NCBI GenBank assembly: GCA_029067355.1
Contig: JAIEEQ010000064.1
Coordinates: 1-38,822, forward strand
Direction: 5' to 3'
Length of the DNA stretch: 38,822 nt
From: Anaeroplasmataceae bacterium
GTDB taxonomy: Bacteria; Bacillota_I; Bacilli_A; Acholeplasmatales; Anaeroplasmataceae
Part shown: piece after piece, positions 16,640 through 25,657 of the stretch
Layout: every line of letters starts with the position of its first letter
Numbering within the stretch: the stretch's first letter is position 1
Translations under genes and position numbers: made by a program
Notes under the pieces: generated by a model
Databases searched by the model: none
Told to the model about the DNA's origin: nothing
What the model saw: the letters and a program-made list of their open reading frames with translations, nothing else

Positions 16640-16826
16640 TGAAAAGATTTTAGTAGAATGAATTTTCTTTGTTTTAGAGAATCTGTATTTGGTGAAAACA
16701 GATCAAAGGCTTCATTTGAATTACACTCTTGGAGAAGCAATCAGTTTAAGTGTCATAGAGTTTCTATGGAACTAAGGTGGTACCGCGAAAGTTTATTTCG
16801 TCCTTAGATTTTTCTAGGGACTTTTT
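16640..16826 (+). ncRNA. T-box riboswitch (tyrosine) leader of tyrS
   Basis: The hallmark T-box AAGGTGGTACCGCG lies at 16774-16787. CTAAGG (16772-16777) can pair with CCTTAG (16802-16807) as antiterminator. Stem I is visible: AATGAA and CTTTG near 16658-16672 pair with CAAAG and TTCATT near 16704-16716. It carries a distal hairpin (ATCTGT/ACAGAT) and the GGTGAAAA apical motif. The specifier loop reads TGAATTACAC, giving codon TAC (16722-16724), which matches tRNA-Tyr. Uncharged tRNA-Tyr would stabilise the antiterminator and let tyrS be transcribed. The exact 5' end is uncertain. Confidence 0.9.
16800..16826 (+). terminator. T-box-controlled terminator
   Basis: Nine-bp stem (16800-16808 with 16813-16821) followed by TTTTT. 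Its 5' arm is the strand used by the antiterminator, so the two structures are mutually exclusive. Confidence 0.85.
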
Positions 16827-16851
16827 ATTTTAAAGAAAGAGAGATTAGAAT

Positions 16852-18072
16852 ATGGGTATTTATGAAGAATTAGAATGGAGAGGACTGATTAAGGATGTAT
16901 CAGATCCTTCGATTAAAGAGAAATTGAATGCTGGAGGTATGACGTTTTATATTGGTACTGATCCAACAGGAGACAGCTTGCATATTGGACACTTTTCAAG
17001 CTTTTTAATTTGTAAACGATTAAAGGATGCAGGTCATCATCCAATTGTTTTGGTTGGTGGTGCAACAGGACTTATTGGTGATCCTAAGCCAGATAGTGAG
17101 CGTCCTATGATAACGAGAGAAACAGTAGACCACAACTTCCACTGTCTAAAGGAGCAGCTGACAAAGCTTTTTGGATGTGAGGTTGTAAATAATTATGACT
17201 GGAGTAAGGATATTAATTTTATTGACTTCTTAAGAGATTTTGGAAAATTTTTCAATATCAATTATATGCTGAATAAGGATATTGTATCTAGAAGACTTGA
17301 TGCAGGAATTACCTATACGGAATTTTCCTATATGATTATGCAGGCACTGGACTTTTGGTGGCTATATAAAAATAAAAATGTTACTATGCAGGTTGCAGGT
17401 CAGGATCAGTGGGGGAATATTACGGCGGGTATAGAGCTCATCCGTAAGAAGGAACAAAAGGAGGCCTATGCCTTTACTATGCCACTTTTAACGAAGAGTG
17501 ATGGCACAAAATTTGGTAAAACCAATGGGCAGTCTGTGTGGTTAGACCCTAATAAGACCTCACCTTATGAAATGTATCAATTTTTCATTAACTCAGAGGA
17601 TTCTAAGGTTATTGATTATTTGAAGTTTTTAACCTTCCTATCTAAAGAGGAAATTGAAGAATTGGAAAAAAAGAATATGGAGGCTCCACATTTAAGAGAA
17701 GCCCATAATGCTCTTGCAAGAGAGGTGATTACCTTCTTACATGGACAGGAAGCCTATGAAGAGGCATTAAGGATTTCTAAAGCTTTATTTAGTGGGAATG
17801 TTAAAGAATTAACCGCGAAGGAAATTGAAATGGGCTTTAATGACCTTCCCACTTTAGAGGGAAGAGATATTTCATTAGTTGATGCGTTAATTGAACTAAA
17901 GCTTGCATCCTCTAAAAGAGAAGCAAGAGAGTTTATACGAAACGGTGCAGTAAGTATAAATGGAGATAAGCAAATAGATGAAGCCTTTGTTCTTTCTAAG
18001 AAGATTGCTATTGAGGGAAAATTTATTGTTTTAAGAAGAGGAAAGAAGCTATACGCTTTGCTTCGGTATTAG
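16852..18072 (+). CDS. tyrS: Tyrosyl-tRNA synthetase
   Basis: It charges tRNA-Tyr with tyrosine. The 406-aa class I enzyme has the HIGH motif at 44-47 (DSLHIGHF), the tyrosine pocket GTDPTGDS before it, QVAGQDQWGN, and the KMSKS equivalent KFGKT near residue 230. An S4 RNA-binding domain lies at the C-terminus (about 340-400). The ATG follows AAGAGAGA. Expression is controlled by the tyrosine-specific T-box directly upstream and stops at a strong terminator 13 bases after the stop codon. Confidence 0.97.
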   Translation: MGIYEELEWRGLIKDVSDPSIKEKLNAGGMTFYIGTDPTGDSLHIGHFSSFLICKRLKDAGHHPIVLVGGATGLIGDPKPDSERPMITRETVDHNFHCLKEQLTKLFGCEVVNNYDWSKDINFIDFLRDFGKFFNINYMLNKDIVSRRLDAGITYTEFSYMIMQALDFWWLYKNKNVTMQVAGQDQWGNITAGIELIRKKEQKEAYAFTMPLLTKSDGTKFGKTNGQSVWLDPNKTSPYEMYQFFINSEDSKVIDYLKFLTFLSKEEIEELEKKNMEAPHLREAHNALAREVITFLHGQEAYEEALRISKALFSGNVKELTAKEIEMGFNDLPTLEGRDISLVDALIELKLASSKREAREFIRNGAVSINGDKQIDEAFVLSKKIAIEGKFIVLRRGKKLYALLRY

Positions 18073-18076
18073 AATA

Positions 18077-18156
18077 TAAAAAGAGAAAAAGGAACTAAAA
18101 GCAGTTCCTTTTTCCTTTTTGGGAGAGATTATTTGAAAAGTTATTATTTATCACAC
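18077..18156 (-). ncRNA. Candidate small RNA between tyrS and the next gene
   Basis: A strong minus-strand promoter (18191-18163) points into an 80-base stretch with no reading frame that ends at the tyrS terminator used in reverse. The predicted RNA has an AU-rich unpaired 5' half, then the C/U block TCTCTCCC (18128-18121), complementary to Shine-Dalgarno sequences, then a Rho-independent hairpin. That layout is typical of trans-acting Firmicute small RNAs. No matching known family is recognised. Confidence 0.45.
18085..18119 (+). terminator. Bidirectional terminator after tyrS
   Basis: A perfect 12-bp stem (18085-18096 with 18103-18114) ends tyrS on the plus strand with CTTTTT. On the minus strand it is followed by TCTTTTT, so it also terminates the candidate small RNA coming from the right. 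Confidence 0.85.
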
Positions 18157-18162
18157 AACAAT

Positions 18163-18191
18163 ATAATACCACTTATGAAAGCGCTTGTCAA
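18163..18191 (-). promoter_or_regulatory. Strong minus-strand promoter with cre-like palindrome
   Basis: On the minus strand TTGACA (18191-18186), 17 bases, TATTAT (18168-18163). The -35 box overlaps TGAAAGCGCTTGTCA (18176-18190), which equals a CcpA cre site with one base inserted. It may be repressed by CcpA or a relative. Confidence 0.6.
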
Positions 18192-18232
18192 ATCTTTTTT
18201 GCGAATTTATGTTTTTTATTTCTTTTAAAAAA

Positions 18233-18261
18233 TTGTAAAAACCATACTTTAATGTTATAAT
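18233..18261 (+). promoter_or_regulatory. Sigma-A promoter of the 18283 operon
   Basis: TTGTAA (18233-18238), 17 bases, TATAAT (18256-18261), followed after 22 bases by the start codon of the first gene. Confidence 0.7.
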
Positions 18262-18282
18262 GAAAAAGAGGTGATACGCAAA

Positions 18283-18690
18283 ATGAATCGTAAGCAAATA
18301 GTTATGGAGTATCGGACGAGTGGAATGCTTAAGGGACATCGGCCTTGTGTAGTCTATTTAAAACAAAATAATGGAAATATCTACACAAAGGGAACAGCTG
18401 ATTTCATTATGAGTATAGGAAAAGAATATTTATATTTCCAGCGTCTTTCTATGTTTACAAAGCGTTTGCTTCCAAATAAGGATTTTGCAGTACACTTACC
18501 TAGAATTAAATCCTATCATATAAGAATTCAAAATCCCGTAGTTCAATGTCTTACATTATATACCTTTGAGAAATTTTATATAGAAATCTATTACTATATT
18601 AAAACATCAGATACATACGAAACAGAAACCAATATTGCCTATATCCTTAAAATGCTTGAGGAACGTGGAGTAAAGGAGCTATCCCTATGA
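18283..18690 (+). CDS. Conserved-looking protein of unknown function, 135 aa
   Basis: I do not recognise this family. The sequence is basic and rich in beta-type residues, with no signal peptide or membrane segment (HRPCVVYLKQNNGNIYTKGT, LYFQRLSMFTKRLLPNKDF). It looks like a small cytoplasmic alpha/beta protein. ATG 18283 is chosen because AGAGGTGAT lies directly before it; a GTG at 18271 is part of that ribosome site. Its stop overlaps the next small gene (ATGA), and that gene overlaps cvfB, so the three are probably co-translated. Confidence 0.7.
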   Translation: MNRKQIVMEYRTSGMLKGHRPCVVYLKQNNGNIYTKGTADFIMSIGKEYLYFQRLSMFTKRLLPNKDFAVHLPRIKSYHIRIQNPVVQCLTLYTFEKFYIEIYYYIKTSDTYETETNIAYILKMLEERGVKELSL

Positions 18691-18824
18691 AGCCATTGAC
18701 GACTAAGGAAAAAGAACTAATCAAAAAAATAGAAAAACAACAAAAAAAACAAAGCTTTCAGGATAAGAAGGAAATGTATTTAAAACAGACAGATAGAAAT
18801 TATAAGGATGGGGATAGAAATTGA
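18687..18824 (+). CDS. Small lysine-rich protein, 45 aa
   Basis: A short gene placed exactly between two overlapping partners: ATG 18687 overlaps the previous stop (ATGA), AAGGAG lies at 18673-18678, and the TGA overlaps the TTG start of cvfB. The 45-aa product is very rich in Lys, Gln and Glu (MKPLTTKEKELIKKIEKQQK at the start) and is predicted helical. Tight coupling and a good ribosome site support it as real. No function can be assigned. Confidence 0.6.
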   Translation: MKPLTTKEKELIKKIEKQQKKQSFQDKKEMYLKQTDRNYKDGDRN

Positions 18825-19666
18825 TTATAATAGGAGAAATGAATCATTTGAAAGTGCTGCGTAAGAGTGACTTAGGGTATATGCTGACAGATGGAGGAGA
18901 AGAAATTCTTTTGCATTATAAGGAAGCAACCTCTGAGCTTTCACCAGAACAAATGATAGATGTTTATGTATATACAGATAAGGAAAATCGAAAAACAGGA
19001 ACAATGGCACAGCCTAATCTAAGAATGGGAAAGCCTAATTTTGTTCAGGTTGTTAATCGTATAGATGGAGTAGGGGTCTTTGTAGACAATCATACTCCTA
19101 AGGATCTACTGATTTCTAAGGATTATTTACCTTATGAGCTTAGCCAGTGGCCAGTAGTAGGAGATATGGTTTTCTGTGAAATAAAGCTTAAGAAAAATAG
19201 TCTGGTTGCTAAACCAGTCAATCGCTTTGATGTTCTTGCTCTTCATAGTGAAACGGCATATCAAGAAACAGAGCTTGTATCTGCCTATGTTCTTCGAGTT
19301 GCTGAAAAAGGACTTGGCCTTATTACAAACGATCTTGTTTATGTCTTTGTTCCCAATGCTCAGTTTAGAGGAACGTATCGTTTGGGGGAGGCAGTATTAG
19401 TAACCATTACCAAAATGCTTGATGGTGAAGCCTATGGAAGTCTTAACGAGCATAAGGAAAGACTGATGGATACAGATAAGGAAACGATTCTTTCTTATTT
19501 AAAGGAGCATAATGGAAAGCTTCCTCTTACTGCAAAGTCTAGTAGTGAAGAGGTTGAACGGTTTTTCCAGATGTCTAGAAAAGCATTTAAAAGGGCTTAT
19601 GGAGCCTTATATAAAGAACATTTGATTGATTTTGATGAAAATAATACGTATTTAAAAAAGCTATAG
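18821..19666 (+). CDS. cvfB: CvfB/YitL-type S1 RNA-binding protein
   Basis: About 281 aa, in the CvfB family: three S1-like OB-fold domains and a C-terminal winged-helix domain (VERFFQMSRKAFKRAYGALY near 245-265) characteristic of YitL/CvfB. In Staphylococcus aureus CvfB binds RNA and affects virulence gene expression; the wider role is probably RNA binding in post-transcriptional control. The start is TTG 18821, which gives the expected family N-terminus (IIIGEMNHLKVLRKSDLGYM) and uses GGATGGGGAT as ribosome site. The internal ATG at 18839 has its GGAG only two bases away. A terminator overlaps the stop codon. Confidence 0.82.
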   Translation: MIIIGEMNHLKVLRKSDLGYMLTDGGEEILLHYKEATSELSPEQMIDVYVYTDKENRKTGTMAQPNLRMGKPNFVQVVNRIDGVGVFVDNHTPKDLLISKDYLPYELSQWPVVGDMVFCEIKLKKNSLVAKPVNRFDVLALHSETAYQETELVSAYVLRVAEKGLGLITNDLVYVFVPNAQFRGTYRLGEAVLVTITKMLDGEAYGSLNEHKERLMDTDKETILSYLKEHNGKLPLTAKSSSEEVERFFQMSRKAFKRAYGALYKEHLIDFDENNTYLKKL

Positions 19667-19681
19667 GAATATAGCTTTTTT
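19655..19681 (+). terminator. Terminator of cvfB
   Basis: Eleven-bp stem (19655-19665 with 19670-19680), loop GGAA, ending in a T-run. It includes the cvfB stop codon in the first arm and loop. Confidence 0.75.
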
Positions 19682-19740
19682 CCAAAATATACATATATAA
19701 TGTTTATTTGAAAGATATAGTTAAAGTGGGTGGTGATGCT

Positions 19741-22080
19741 ATGGAGCTAAAGGAAGGATTTATCATATGTTCAGATTCTTTTAAGGAAAAGATTTTAAGA
19801 GAAACTCATTCAATCCAAAATTATATATTTTTAACACCTTCAGAGTTTAAAAAGCGAATTACCTTTCGTTTGAAAAAGTCAGCTGTATTTAAGCTGATGA
19901 AGCATTATGGCTTTTCATATTCCATAAGTCAAGAATATGAAAAAGCATTAGAAAGAATTGAAGATAAAACCTATAATCATCCTAAGTTAGATAGTATTGT
20001 TTCAGTTTATCGCTATTTAAAACAAGAGAATTTAGTTGAAGAGGATCCTTTATTTTTAATTCGATTAAGGCAGTTTCCAGTTACGTTTATAGACCCAGAG
20101 CATTCCAAAGAATATGAGGCTCTTCATAGGCTTACAGCTTCTTATACAGAGGTATATGAGGTTGAACCTGTGAAGTCATCTTATGTGCCTGTGGTTTATG
20201 AATTTAAGACGGCTTTGGAGGAATGCCTTTATGTTATGAATCAGGTGAAGGAGCTTTTAAGATTAGGAATCTCCTTAAATCATATTTATCTTGCTAATTG
20301 TGATGAGGATTATATTTTTTTGTTTCGGCGTTTGGGAAAAGCCTTTGGTATTCCCATTCAGTTTGATGCCTACAAAAATATTTCCTCGGCAGAAATTGTT
20401 CAGCAGTTTTTGAAAATGTGTGAAATAGAGGATAGCTTTTCTAAGATTATTCAAGGATTAGATTCTAATAATGCCTTGTTTTCTGTTTTGATAGATATTC
20501 TTAATGAATATGAATTGGAGAAGGAAAGCCCTAAGGAATGTCTTGATTTTTTAAAGGCAATTCTAAAGAAAAGAAGGTTTCCACAAAAAAAATATGAGCA
20601 GGCAGTCTGTTTGGTTAAGGATACTATGCTGTTTTCAGAAGAAGACTATGTATTTTATGTTGGCTGTAACTTAGGCAGTACACCAAGAACGTTTAAAGAG
20701 GATGGCTTTTTAAATGATAAGGATTTGGCTTTATTAGGCCAGACGACATCCCTTGAACAAAATGAGCTTGCATATCAAAGAGTGAAGAAGTGGTTTTTAA
20801 GTACACCTCATTTGACCATAACCTATAAGCTTTTTAATCATAAGGAAATGGTTTTGCCTGCCCCTCTTTTAGAGGATTTGGGAATGAAACCACTAATGGA
20901 TGTAGCAATTTCCTATGGATATGCACAACAGGAGGACGAGCTTAGACTAGTGGGACTTTATGACCTATATTTAAAATATGGGCAGTGGCATAAGGATTTA
21001 GAGGCCTATGGCATAGGAACTGCCTCTTATAAGAGCTTCAACCATAGCTATAAACCAATAGAGGCATCCATTTTAAAGGATCATTTTGATAAAAAGCCTC
21101 TTCGACTGGCTTATTCTAATGTTAAGCTTTATTTTGCTTGTCCTTTTTCCTACTATGCAGATCGTATTTTAGGATTAAATGAATTTAAACCTCAGATGGC
21201 AGCTAGAATGGGTACATTTGCTCATGCAGTGCTAGAGGATAGCTATGCCCCTGATTTTAATTTTGACACTTCCGCTTCAAAACATCAAAAGGAAAATGCC
21301 CTTGATGGTAAGGATGCTTTCTTTTTTCAGCAAATGGTGAAGGTTTTACGTAATTTGATTGAATTTAATCAAGAGCATGAAAGGAATAGTCAGCTCAATC
21401 AATTTCAGCAGGAAACGCATATAGAGGTCACAAAGGAGGATTACACCTTTGAAGGATATATTGATAAGCTAATGTATACTATTGAAAATGGTGAGGTATA
21501 TGCAGCAATTGTAGATTATAAAACAGGTGCTGATATTGTAAGTCTGGATAATATAGAGGATGGCTTTCACCTACAACTGCCTTCCTATATGTATTTGCTA
21601 TCAAAATATGAAGCCTTTAAAGGATTAAAGCTTCATATTATAGGTATCTATTTGCAGAAGGTCAATATTGTCATTTTTGATACAAAGTCTGATATTGAAG
21701 TACAAATGTCTAAGAAATTTATGCTGGAAGGGTATAGTGTGGCAAATCCTACTCTTCTTAAGAAGCTGGATCCAACGTATGAAAAAAGTACGTATATTAA
21801 ATCCTTAGGAATGGGAAAAGATGGATTTTTAAGATATTCCAAGATTTTTTTAGAACATCAGCAGGATGAAATTATATCTATGGTGGATCAGTTGCTAGAT
21901 CAAGCCTCTGATCACATTCATAAGGGAGAGTTTAAAATTGCTCCTAAAAAAATAAATGAGAAGAATGTTTCCTGTATGTTCTGTAAATATAAGGATCTTT
22001 GCTTCTATGAATATGAGGATTTAGTTGAGCTAACCTATAAACCCTTTGGAAAGGCTGGTGAGCAGAATGGCATGGACTGA
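19741..22080 (+). CDS. addB: AddB-like subunit of the AddAB helicase-nuclease (short)
   Basis: It works with AddA in resection of double-strand breaks for RecA loading. The C-terminal nuclease domain has GYIDKLMY and DYKTG, the PD-(D/E)XK core. Cysteines of the iron-sulfur latch are present: one in CPFSYY and three in CMFCKYKDLC. At 779 aa it is much shorter than Bacillus AddB (about 1160 aa). The N-terminus lacks a Walker A motif, so the helicase-like half is degenerate. ATG 19741 has GGTGGTGAT four bases upstream; a TTG at 19708 is not supported. The next gene overlaps by 14 bases and is addA. Confidence 0.85.
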   Translation: MELKEGFIICSDSFKEKILRETHSIQNYIFLTPSEFKKRITFRLKKSAVFKLMKHYGFSYSISQEYEKALERIEDKTYNHPKLDSIVSVYRYLKQENLVEEDPLFLIRLRQFPVTFIDPEHSKEYEALHRLTASYTEVYEVEPVKSSYVPVVYEFKTALEECLYVMNQVKELLRLGISLNHIYLANCDEDYIFLFRRLGKAFGIPIQFDAYKNISSAEIVQQFLKMCEIEDSFSKIIQGLDSNNALFSVLIDILNEYELEKESPKECLDFLKAILKKRRFPQKKYEQAVCLVKDTMLFSEEDYVFYVGCNLGSTPRTFKEDGFLNDKDLALLGQTTSLEQNELAYQRVKKWFLSTPHLTITYKLFNHKEMVLPAPLLEDLGMKPLMDVAISYGYAQQEDELRLVGLYDLYLKYGQWHKDLEAYGIGTASYKSFNHSYKPIEASILKDHFDKKPLRLAYSNVKLYFACPFSYYADRILGLNEFKPQMAARMGTFAHAVLEDSYAPDFNFDTSASKHQKENALDGKDAFFFQQMVKVLRNLIEFNQEHERNSQLNQFQQETHIEVTKEDYTFEGYIDKLMYTIENGEVYAAIVDYKTGADIVSLDNIEDGFHLQLPSYMYLLSKYEAFKGLKLHIIGIYLQKVNIVIFDTKSDIEVQMSKKFMLEGYSVANPTLLKKLDPTYEKSTYIKSLGMGKDGFLRYSKIFLEHQQDEIISMVDQLLDQASDHIHKGEFKIAPKKINEKNVSCMFCKYKDLCFYEYEDLVELTYKPFGKAGEQNGMD

Positions 22081-25000
22081 GATGCAAAAGCAGGCTATCT
22101 ATAAGCGTGGTACGAATTGTATTGTTTCCGCAGGGGCAGGGTCGGGGAAAACGGCAGTACTTTCTGAACGTATTTTACAGTACTGCTTAGATGGTAAGGA
22201 TATTTGCAGTTTTTTAGTTCTTACCTTTACTAACGCTGCTGCGGCAGAAATGAAGGAGCGTATCCGAAAGAAATTAATTGCAAATCAACTTCAAAAACAG
22301 GCATCTCGTATTGATAGTGCCTATATAACAACCTTTGATGCCTTCAGCTTGTCGTTGGTAAAAAAGTATTATTTTTATTTAGGTGTTGATAAAGACATCA
22401 CCGTTATGGATCAGTCTTTGCTGGAGGTCAAGAAAAAAGAACTTCTTGATCAAATGTTTGAAGAGGGCTACCAAAAAGAAGATTCCAGGTTTTATAGCTT
22501 ATTAACAAAATATACAAAGCAAAATGATGAAAATATCAAAAAAATGGTTTTAACTATTTTATCTAAGCTAGAGCTTATTGTTGATGAAAAGAATTTTTGT
22601 AAGACATATGAAGAAAAATATTATTCAGCAGATTTTATGAATCATTTGCTTAATCATTATGAACAGCTTTGTTTAGATTATGTAAATAGCTTTTTTCAGG
22701 AAGTAAAGAAGCTTTTAAGGCTTACAGAAACAGATCCTGCAAGTAAGAAGCTTTATGATGAACTATTACATATTATAGAAGGCTATAAAGCCAAAAGCTA
22801 TGATGAGGCTGCATTGTGGTTAGCACAGCTTACCCTACCTAGAATCCAGCCTAAGGCTTTAGAAGAGGTTAAATTACAAAAAACAAGATGCTCAGAGGTG
22901 CTAAAGGAGCTAAGATTAAAATATTTTTCAAAATATATCTTCTTAAATGACGCTAAGGAAGAGATTTATGCCATTAAGGATGACGTTTTATATCTTTTAG
23001 AGCTTGCAATGGAGCTGAAACAGCGTCTGGACTCCTACAAAAAGGAGCTTATGGCCTTTGATTATATGGATATTGCAAAAATGGCAATTCACTTAGTTAA
23101 AGAAAATGAAAATGTCCTATTAGAGCTTAAATCTAGCTTTACAGAGATATTAATTGATGAGTATCAGGATACCTCTGATGTACAGGAAACTTTCATTTCT
23201 TATATTTCAAATCAGAATTGCTATATGGTTGGGGATATTAAGCAGTCTATATACCGATTTAGAAATGCAAATCCTTATATTTTTAAAGATAAATATAGTG
23301 CCTACTCCAATCAGGATGGGGGGATTAAAATTGATTTAACTCATAATTTCAGATCTCGTAAGGAGGTTATAGAGGATATCAATTTGATTTTCTCAAATCT
23401 AATGACGCTTTCCTGTGGAGATGCAAATTATGCTTTAGAGCATCTTATGCGTTATGGACAGATTGAATATGATAAGACCTTAGAGTCTAAGGATTATCAT
23501 ATGGAGATTCTGACCTATGGAGAGCAGGAGGCATTTTCTGCTGAGGAGGTAGAGGCTTTTATTTGTGCAAGGCAAATTAAAAAACTAATGCAGGAACAAC
23601 CTCTTTGCTTGAAGGGAGGAATCTTTAAACCAGTAGAATATCAGGATATAGCCATTCTTATTGATAAGACAAAAAGCTTTGTTACGTTTAAACGGGTATT
23701 TGAATTTATGGGTATTCCTTTAGCAATAGAAGCTGATATGGATTTAAAGGATTCTATATTGCCAAAGCTATTTTCTAATATTTTTGTTTTGCTTGTGAAA
23801 ACCTTAAAGTCAGAGCTAGACAAGTCCTATGAGCATGCCTTAGCTAGTGTTGGTAGAAGCTTTTTATTTGAATTTAGTGATACTGAAATTTATCTTATGC
23901 TTAAAGCTCATCAGGAGAATATACTCACCCAAAGGATAAGGATTCTTGTGAATGAAATAAAGGACATATCCTTAGAAGAGCTTTATTTCAAAATTATAGA
24001 AGAATTCTCCTTTTATGAGCGTCTTTCTCTCATTGGGGAAGTGAATGCCTCCTGTATTGTTTTAGAATATATCCATTCCTTATTTATAACAATGGCCAAT
24101 GCTGGAATGGAGCTGAGTGAGGCTTGTAGCTACTTTGCTAGTATCTTTGAAAATGACATTTCTTTGAAATATAAGCTGAATGAGGCATCCTCTAATTGTG
24201 TTCATTTGATGACAATTCATAAGTCTAAGGGATTGGAATTTCCCTATTGTTTTTTTCCAATGCTTGGAAGTAAGTTTAATCAAGCTGAGCTTAAAGAAAC
24301 CTATGGACTATCCTCTCAGTATGGACTTTATATTCCATTTTCTGATGAAGCCAATAGTAATACAATCATCAAAACCCTTGTTGAGGAAGAAATCCGCAAA
24401 GCAGATTTATCAGAAAAAATTAGATTATTTTATGTAGCTTTAACCCGTGCTAGAGAAAAGATATTCTTAATATCTAAGGTAATAGATAAGGAAGAACCTA
24501 TTTCCATAGATAAGGTTTCCTCTTTCAATCAGCTCTTATATACACAATTCTTTTTTAAGGAATACTTTCGACCCGTAGATATCTCTGAGCTGGGTTTGAG
24601 TAAAGGGTATTTACAGCTAAAGCATACTATAAAAAAGCTTGAGGGAAAGAAGATTTCTTATCAGGATGACCAATACATTGGAAGCTATCTAAACAAGCAA
24701 AACATTTCTAAAGAGCTTATGGAGCTTACAGATTCTCATCTAAAGCAAGCCTTAGAGCTTGGAAATAAATTCCATGCTTGTCTAGAGGTTCTTGACTTTA
24801 AGAGGGACAATATTGACGAATTGCCAGTAGATTCCTTTATGAAGCATACTCTTCATAAAGTGCTATCAACCTCAGTTTTTGAACAGATTTGCTTTGCAAA
24901 AACATATCATGAGCATGAATTTTATTATGAGGCTTATCATGGAATCATTGACCTTCTATGTATTTATGATGACCATATTGATATTATTGATTACAAGCTT

Positions 25001-25132
25001 TCAAACACAAGCAGTGAGGAATATCTAAGGCAGCTAAGCATATATAAGGCATATGTAGAACAGCATAGTAGTCTACCCGTTTCCTGTTATTTATTATCTA
25101 TCCTAAAACAAGAAGTAAAGAAGGTTTTATAA
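22067..25132 (+). CDS. addA: ATP-dependent helicase/nuclease AddA
   Basis: UvrD-type helicase plus nuclease subunit of AddAB, 1021 aa. Walker A (AGAGSGKTA) is at about 22-30, motif II LIDEYQDTSD near 360, motif III QSIYRFRNANP, motif V IHKSKGLEFP near 710, motif VI FYVALTRARE, and the C-terminal nuclease core is GIIDLLC with IIDYKLS. The start ATG 22067 gives MAWTEMQKQA, the normal AddA N-terminus, with GGTGAG upstream. It is about 200 aa shorter than the Bacillus protein, in parallel with its short AddB partner. Translationally coupled with addB. Confidence 0.93.
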   Translation: MAWTEMQKQAIYKRGTNCIVSAGAGSGKTAVLSERILQYCLDGKDICSFLVLTFTNAAAAEMKERIRKKLIANQLQKQASRIDSAYITTFDAFSLSLVKKYYFYLGVDKDITVMDQSLLEVKKKELLDQMFEEGYQKEDSRFYSLLTKYTKQNDENIKKMVLTILSKLELIVDEKNFCKTYEEKYYSADFMNHLLNHYEQLCLDYVNSFFQEVKKLLRLTETDPASKKLYDELLHIIEGYKAKSYDEAALWLAQLTLPRIQPKALEEVKLQKTRCSEVLKELRLKYFSKYIFLNDAKEEIYAIKDDVLYLLELAMELKQRLDSYKKELMAFDYMDIAKMAIHLVKENENVLLELKSSFTEILIDEYQDTSDVQETFISYISNQNCYMVGDIKQSIYRFRNANPYIFKDKYSAYSNQDGGIKIDLTHNFRSRKEVIEDINLIFSNLMTLSCGDANYALEHLMRYGQIEYDKTLESKDYHMEILTYGEQEAFSAEEVEAFICARQIKKLMQEQPLCLKGGIFKPVEYQDIAILIDKTKSFVTFKRVFEFMGIPLAIEADMDLKDSILPKLFSNIFVLLVKTLKSELDKSYEHALASVGRSFLFEFSDTEIYLMLKAHQENILTQRIRILVNEIKDISLEELYFKIIEEFSFYERLSLIGEVNASCIVLEYIHSLFITMANAGMELSEACSYFASIFENDISLKYKLNEASSNCVHLMTIHKSKGLEFPYCFFPMLGSKFNQAELKETYGLSSQYGLYIPFSDEANSNTIIKTLVEEEIRKADLSEKIRLFYVALTRAREKIFLISKVIDKEEPISIDKVSSFNQLLYTQFFFKEYFRPVDISELGLSKGYLQLKHTIKKLEGKKISYQDDQYIGSYLNKQNISKELMELTDSHLKQALELGNKFHACLEVLDFKRDNIDELPVDSFMKHTLHKVLSTSVFEQICFAKTYHEHEFYYEAYHGIIDLLCIYDDHIDIIDYKLSNTSSEEYLRQLSIYKAYVEQHSSLPVSCYLLSILKQEVKKVL

Positions 25133-25630
25133 TTGAAAAAAATTCATCCCTTTCAGCCTGTTTTTAATGAAAATTCAGAAATTTTAATCTTGGGGTCCAT
25201 GCCATCCGTAGTTTCGGTGGAACGAGGCTTTTATTATATGCATCCACAAAATCGGTTTTGGAAAATGCTATCTAAAGTGTATAAAGAAGATGTCTATCAA
25301 CTGAATATAGATGGAAAAATAGACTTTCTTCATAGAAATCATATTGCTTTATATGATATTGTTTTATCGTGTCTAATTGACCAGTCTAAGGATGCGAGTA
25401 TTGAGCAGGTAGTCTGTACAGATATACTAAGCCTAGTTCAAAGACTTCCAATTCGTAAAATTCTTTTAAATGGTAGGAAAGCATATTCTATTTTTTGCAA
25501 CGCTTACCCAAGGCTTCAAAGTCTTGCAGTATGCATGCCTTCTACTAGCTCTGCAAATGCCAGAATGTCTTTAGATTCGCTATGTAAGGTTTGGGAAGAG
25601 GCTTTACTAGACACGACTTATTTGATATAA
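25133..25630 (+). CDS. DNA-deoxyinosine (hypoxanthine-DNA) glycosylase, UDG superfamily
   Basis: A 165-aa single-domain enzyme. LILGSMPS near residue 20, FYYMHPQNRFWKML, ALYDIVLSC, ILLNGRKA and MPSTSSANA match the hypoxanthine-DNA glycosylase family (UDG family 6), related to Mug. These remove deaminated adenine from DNA as the first step of base excision repair. The start is TTG directly after the addA stop (TAATTG), with AGAAGG 8-13 bases upstream, so it is translated in the same operon. A uracil or mismatch substrate cannot be excluded from sequence. Confidence 0.85.
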   Translation: MKKIHPFQPVFNENSEILILGSMPSVVSVERGFYYMHPQNRFWKMLSKVYKEDVYQLNIDGKIDFLHRNHIALYDIVLSCLIDQSKDASIEQVVCTDILSLVQRLPIRKILLNGRKAYSIFCNAYPRLQSLAVCMPSTSSANARMSLDSLCKVWEEALLDTTYLI

Positions 25631-25631
25631 T
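25603..25631 (+). promoter_or_regulatory. Promoter of rimM-trmD
   Basis: TTTACT (25603-25608), 17 bases, extended -10 TGATATAAT (TATAAT at 25626-25631). It lies over the end of the glycosylase gene. Confidence 0.6.
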
Positions 25632-25657
25632 ACGAATGAATTTAGGAGGTAGACTTT

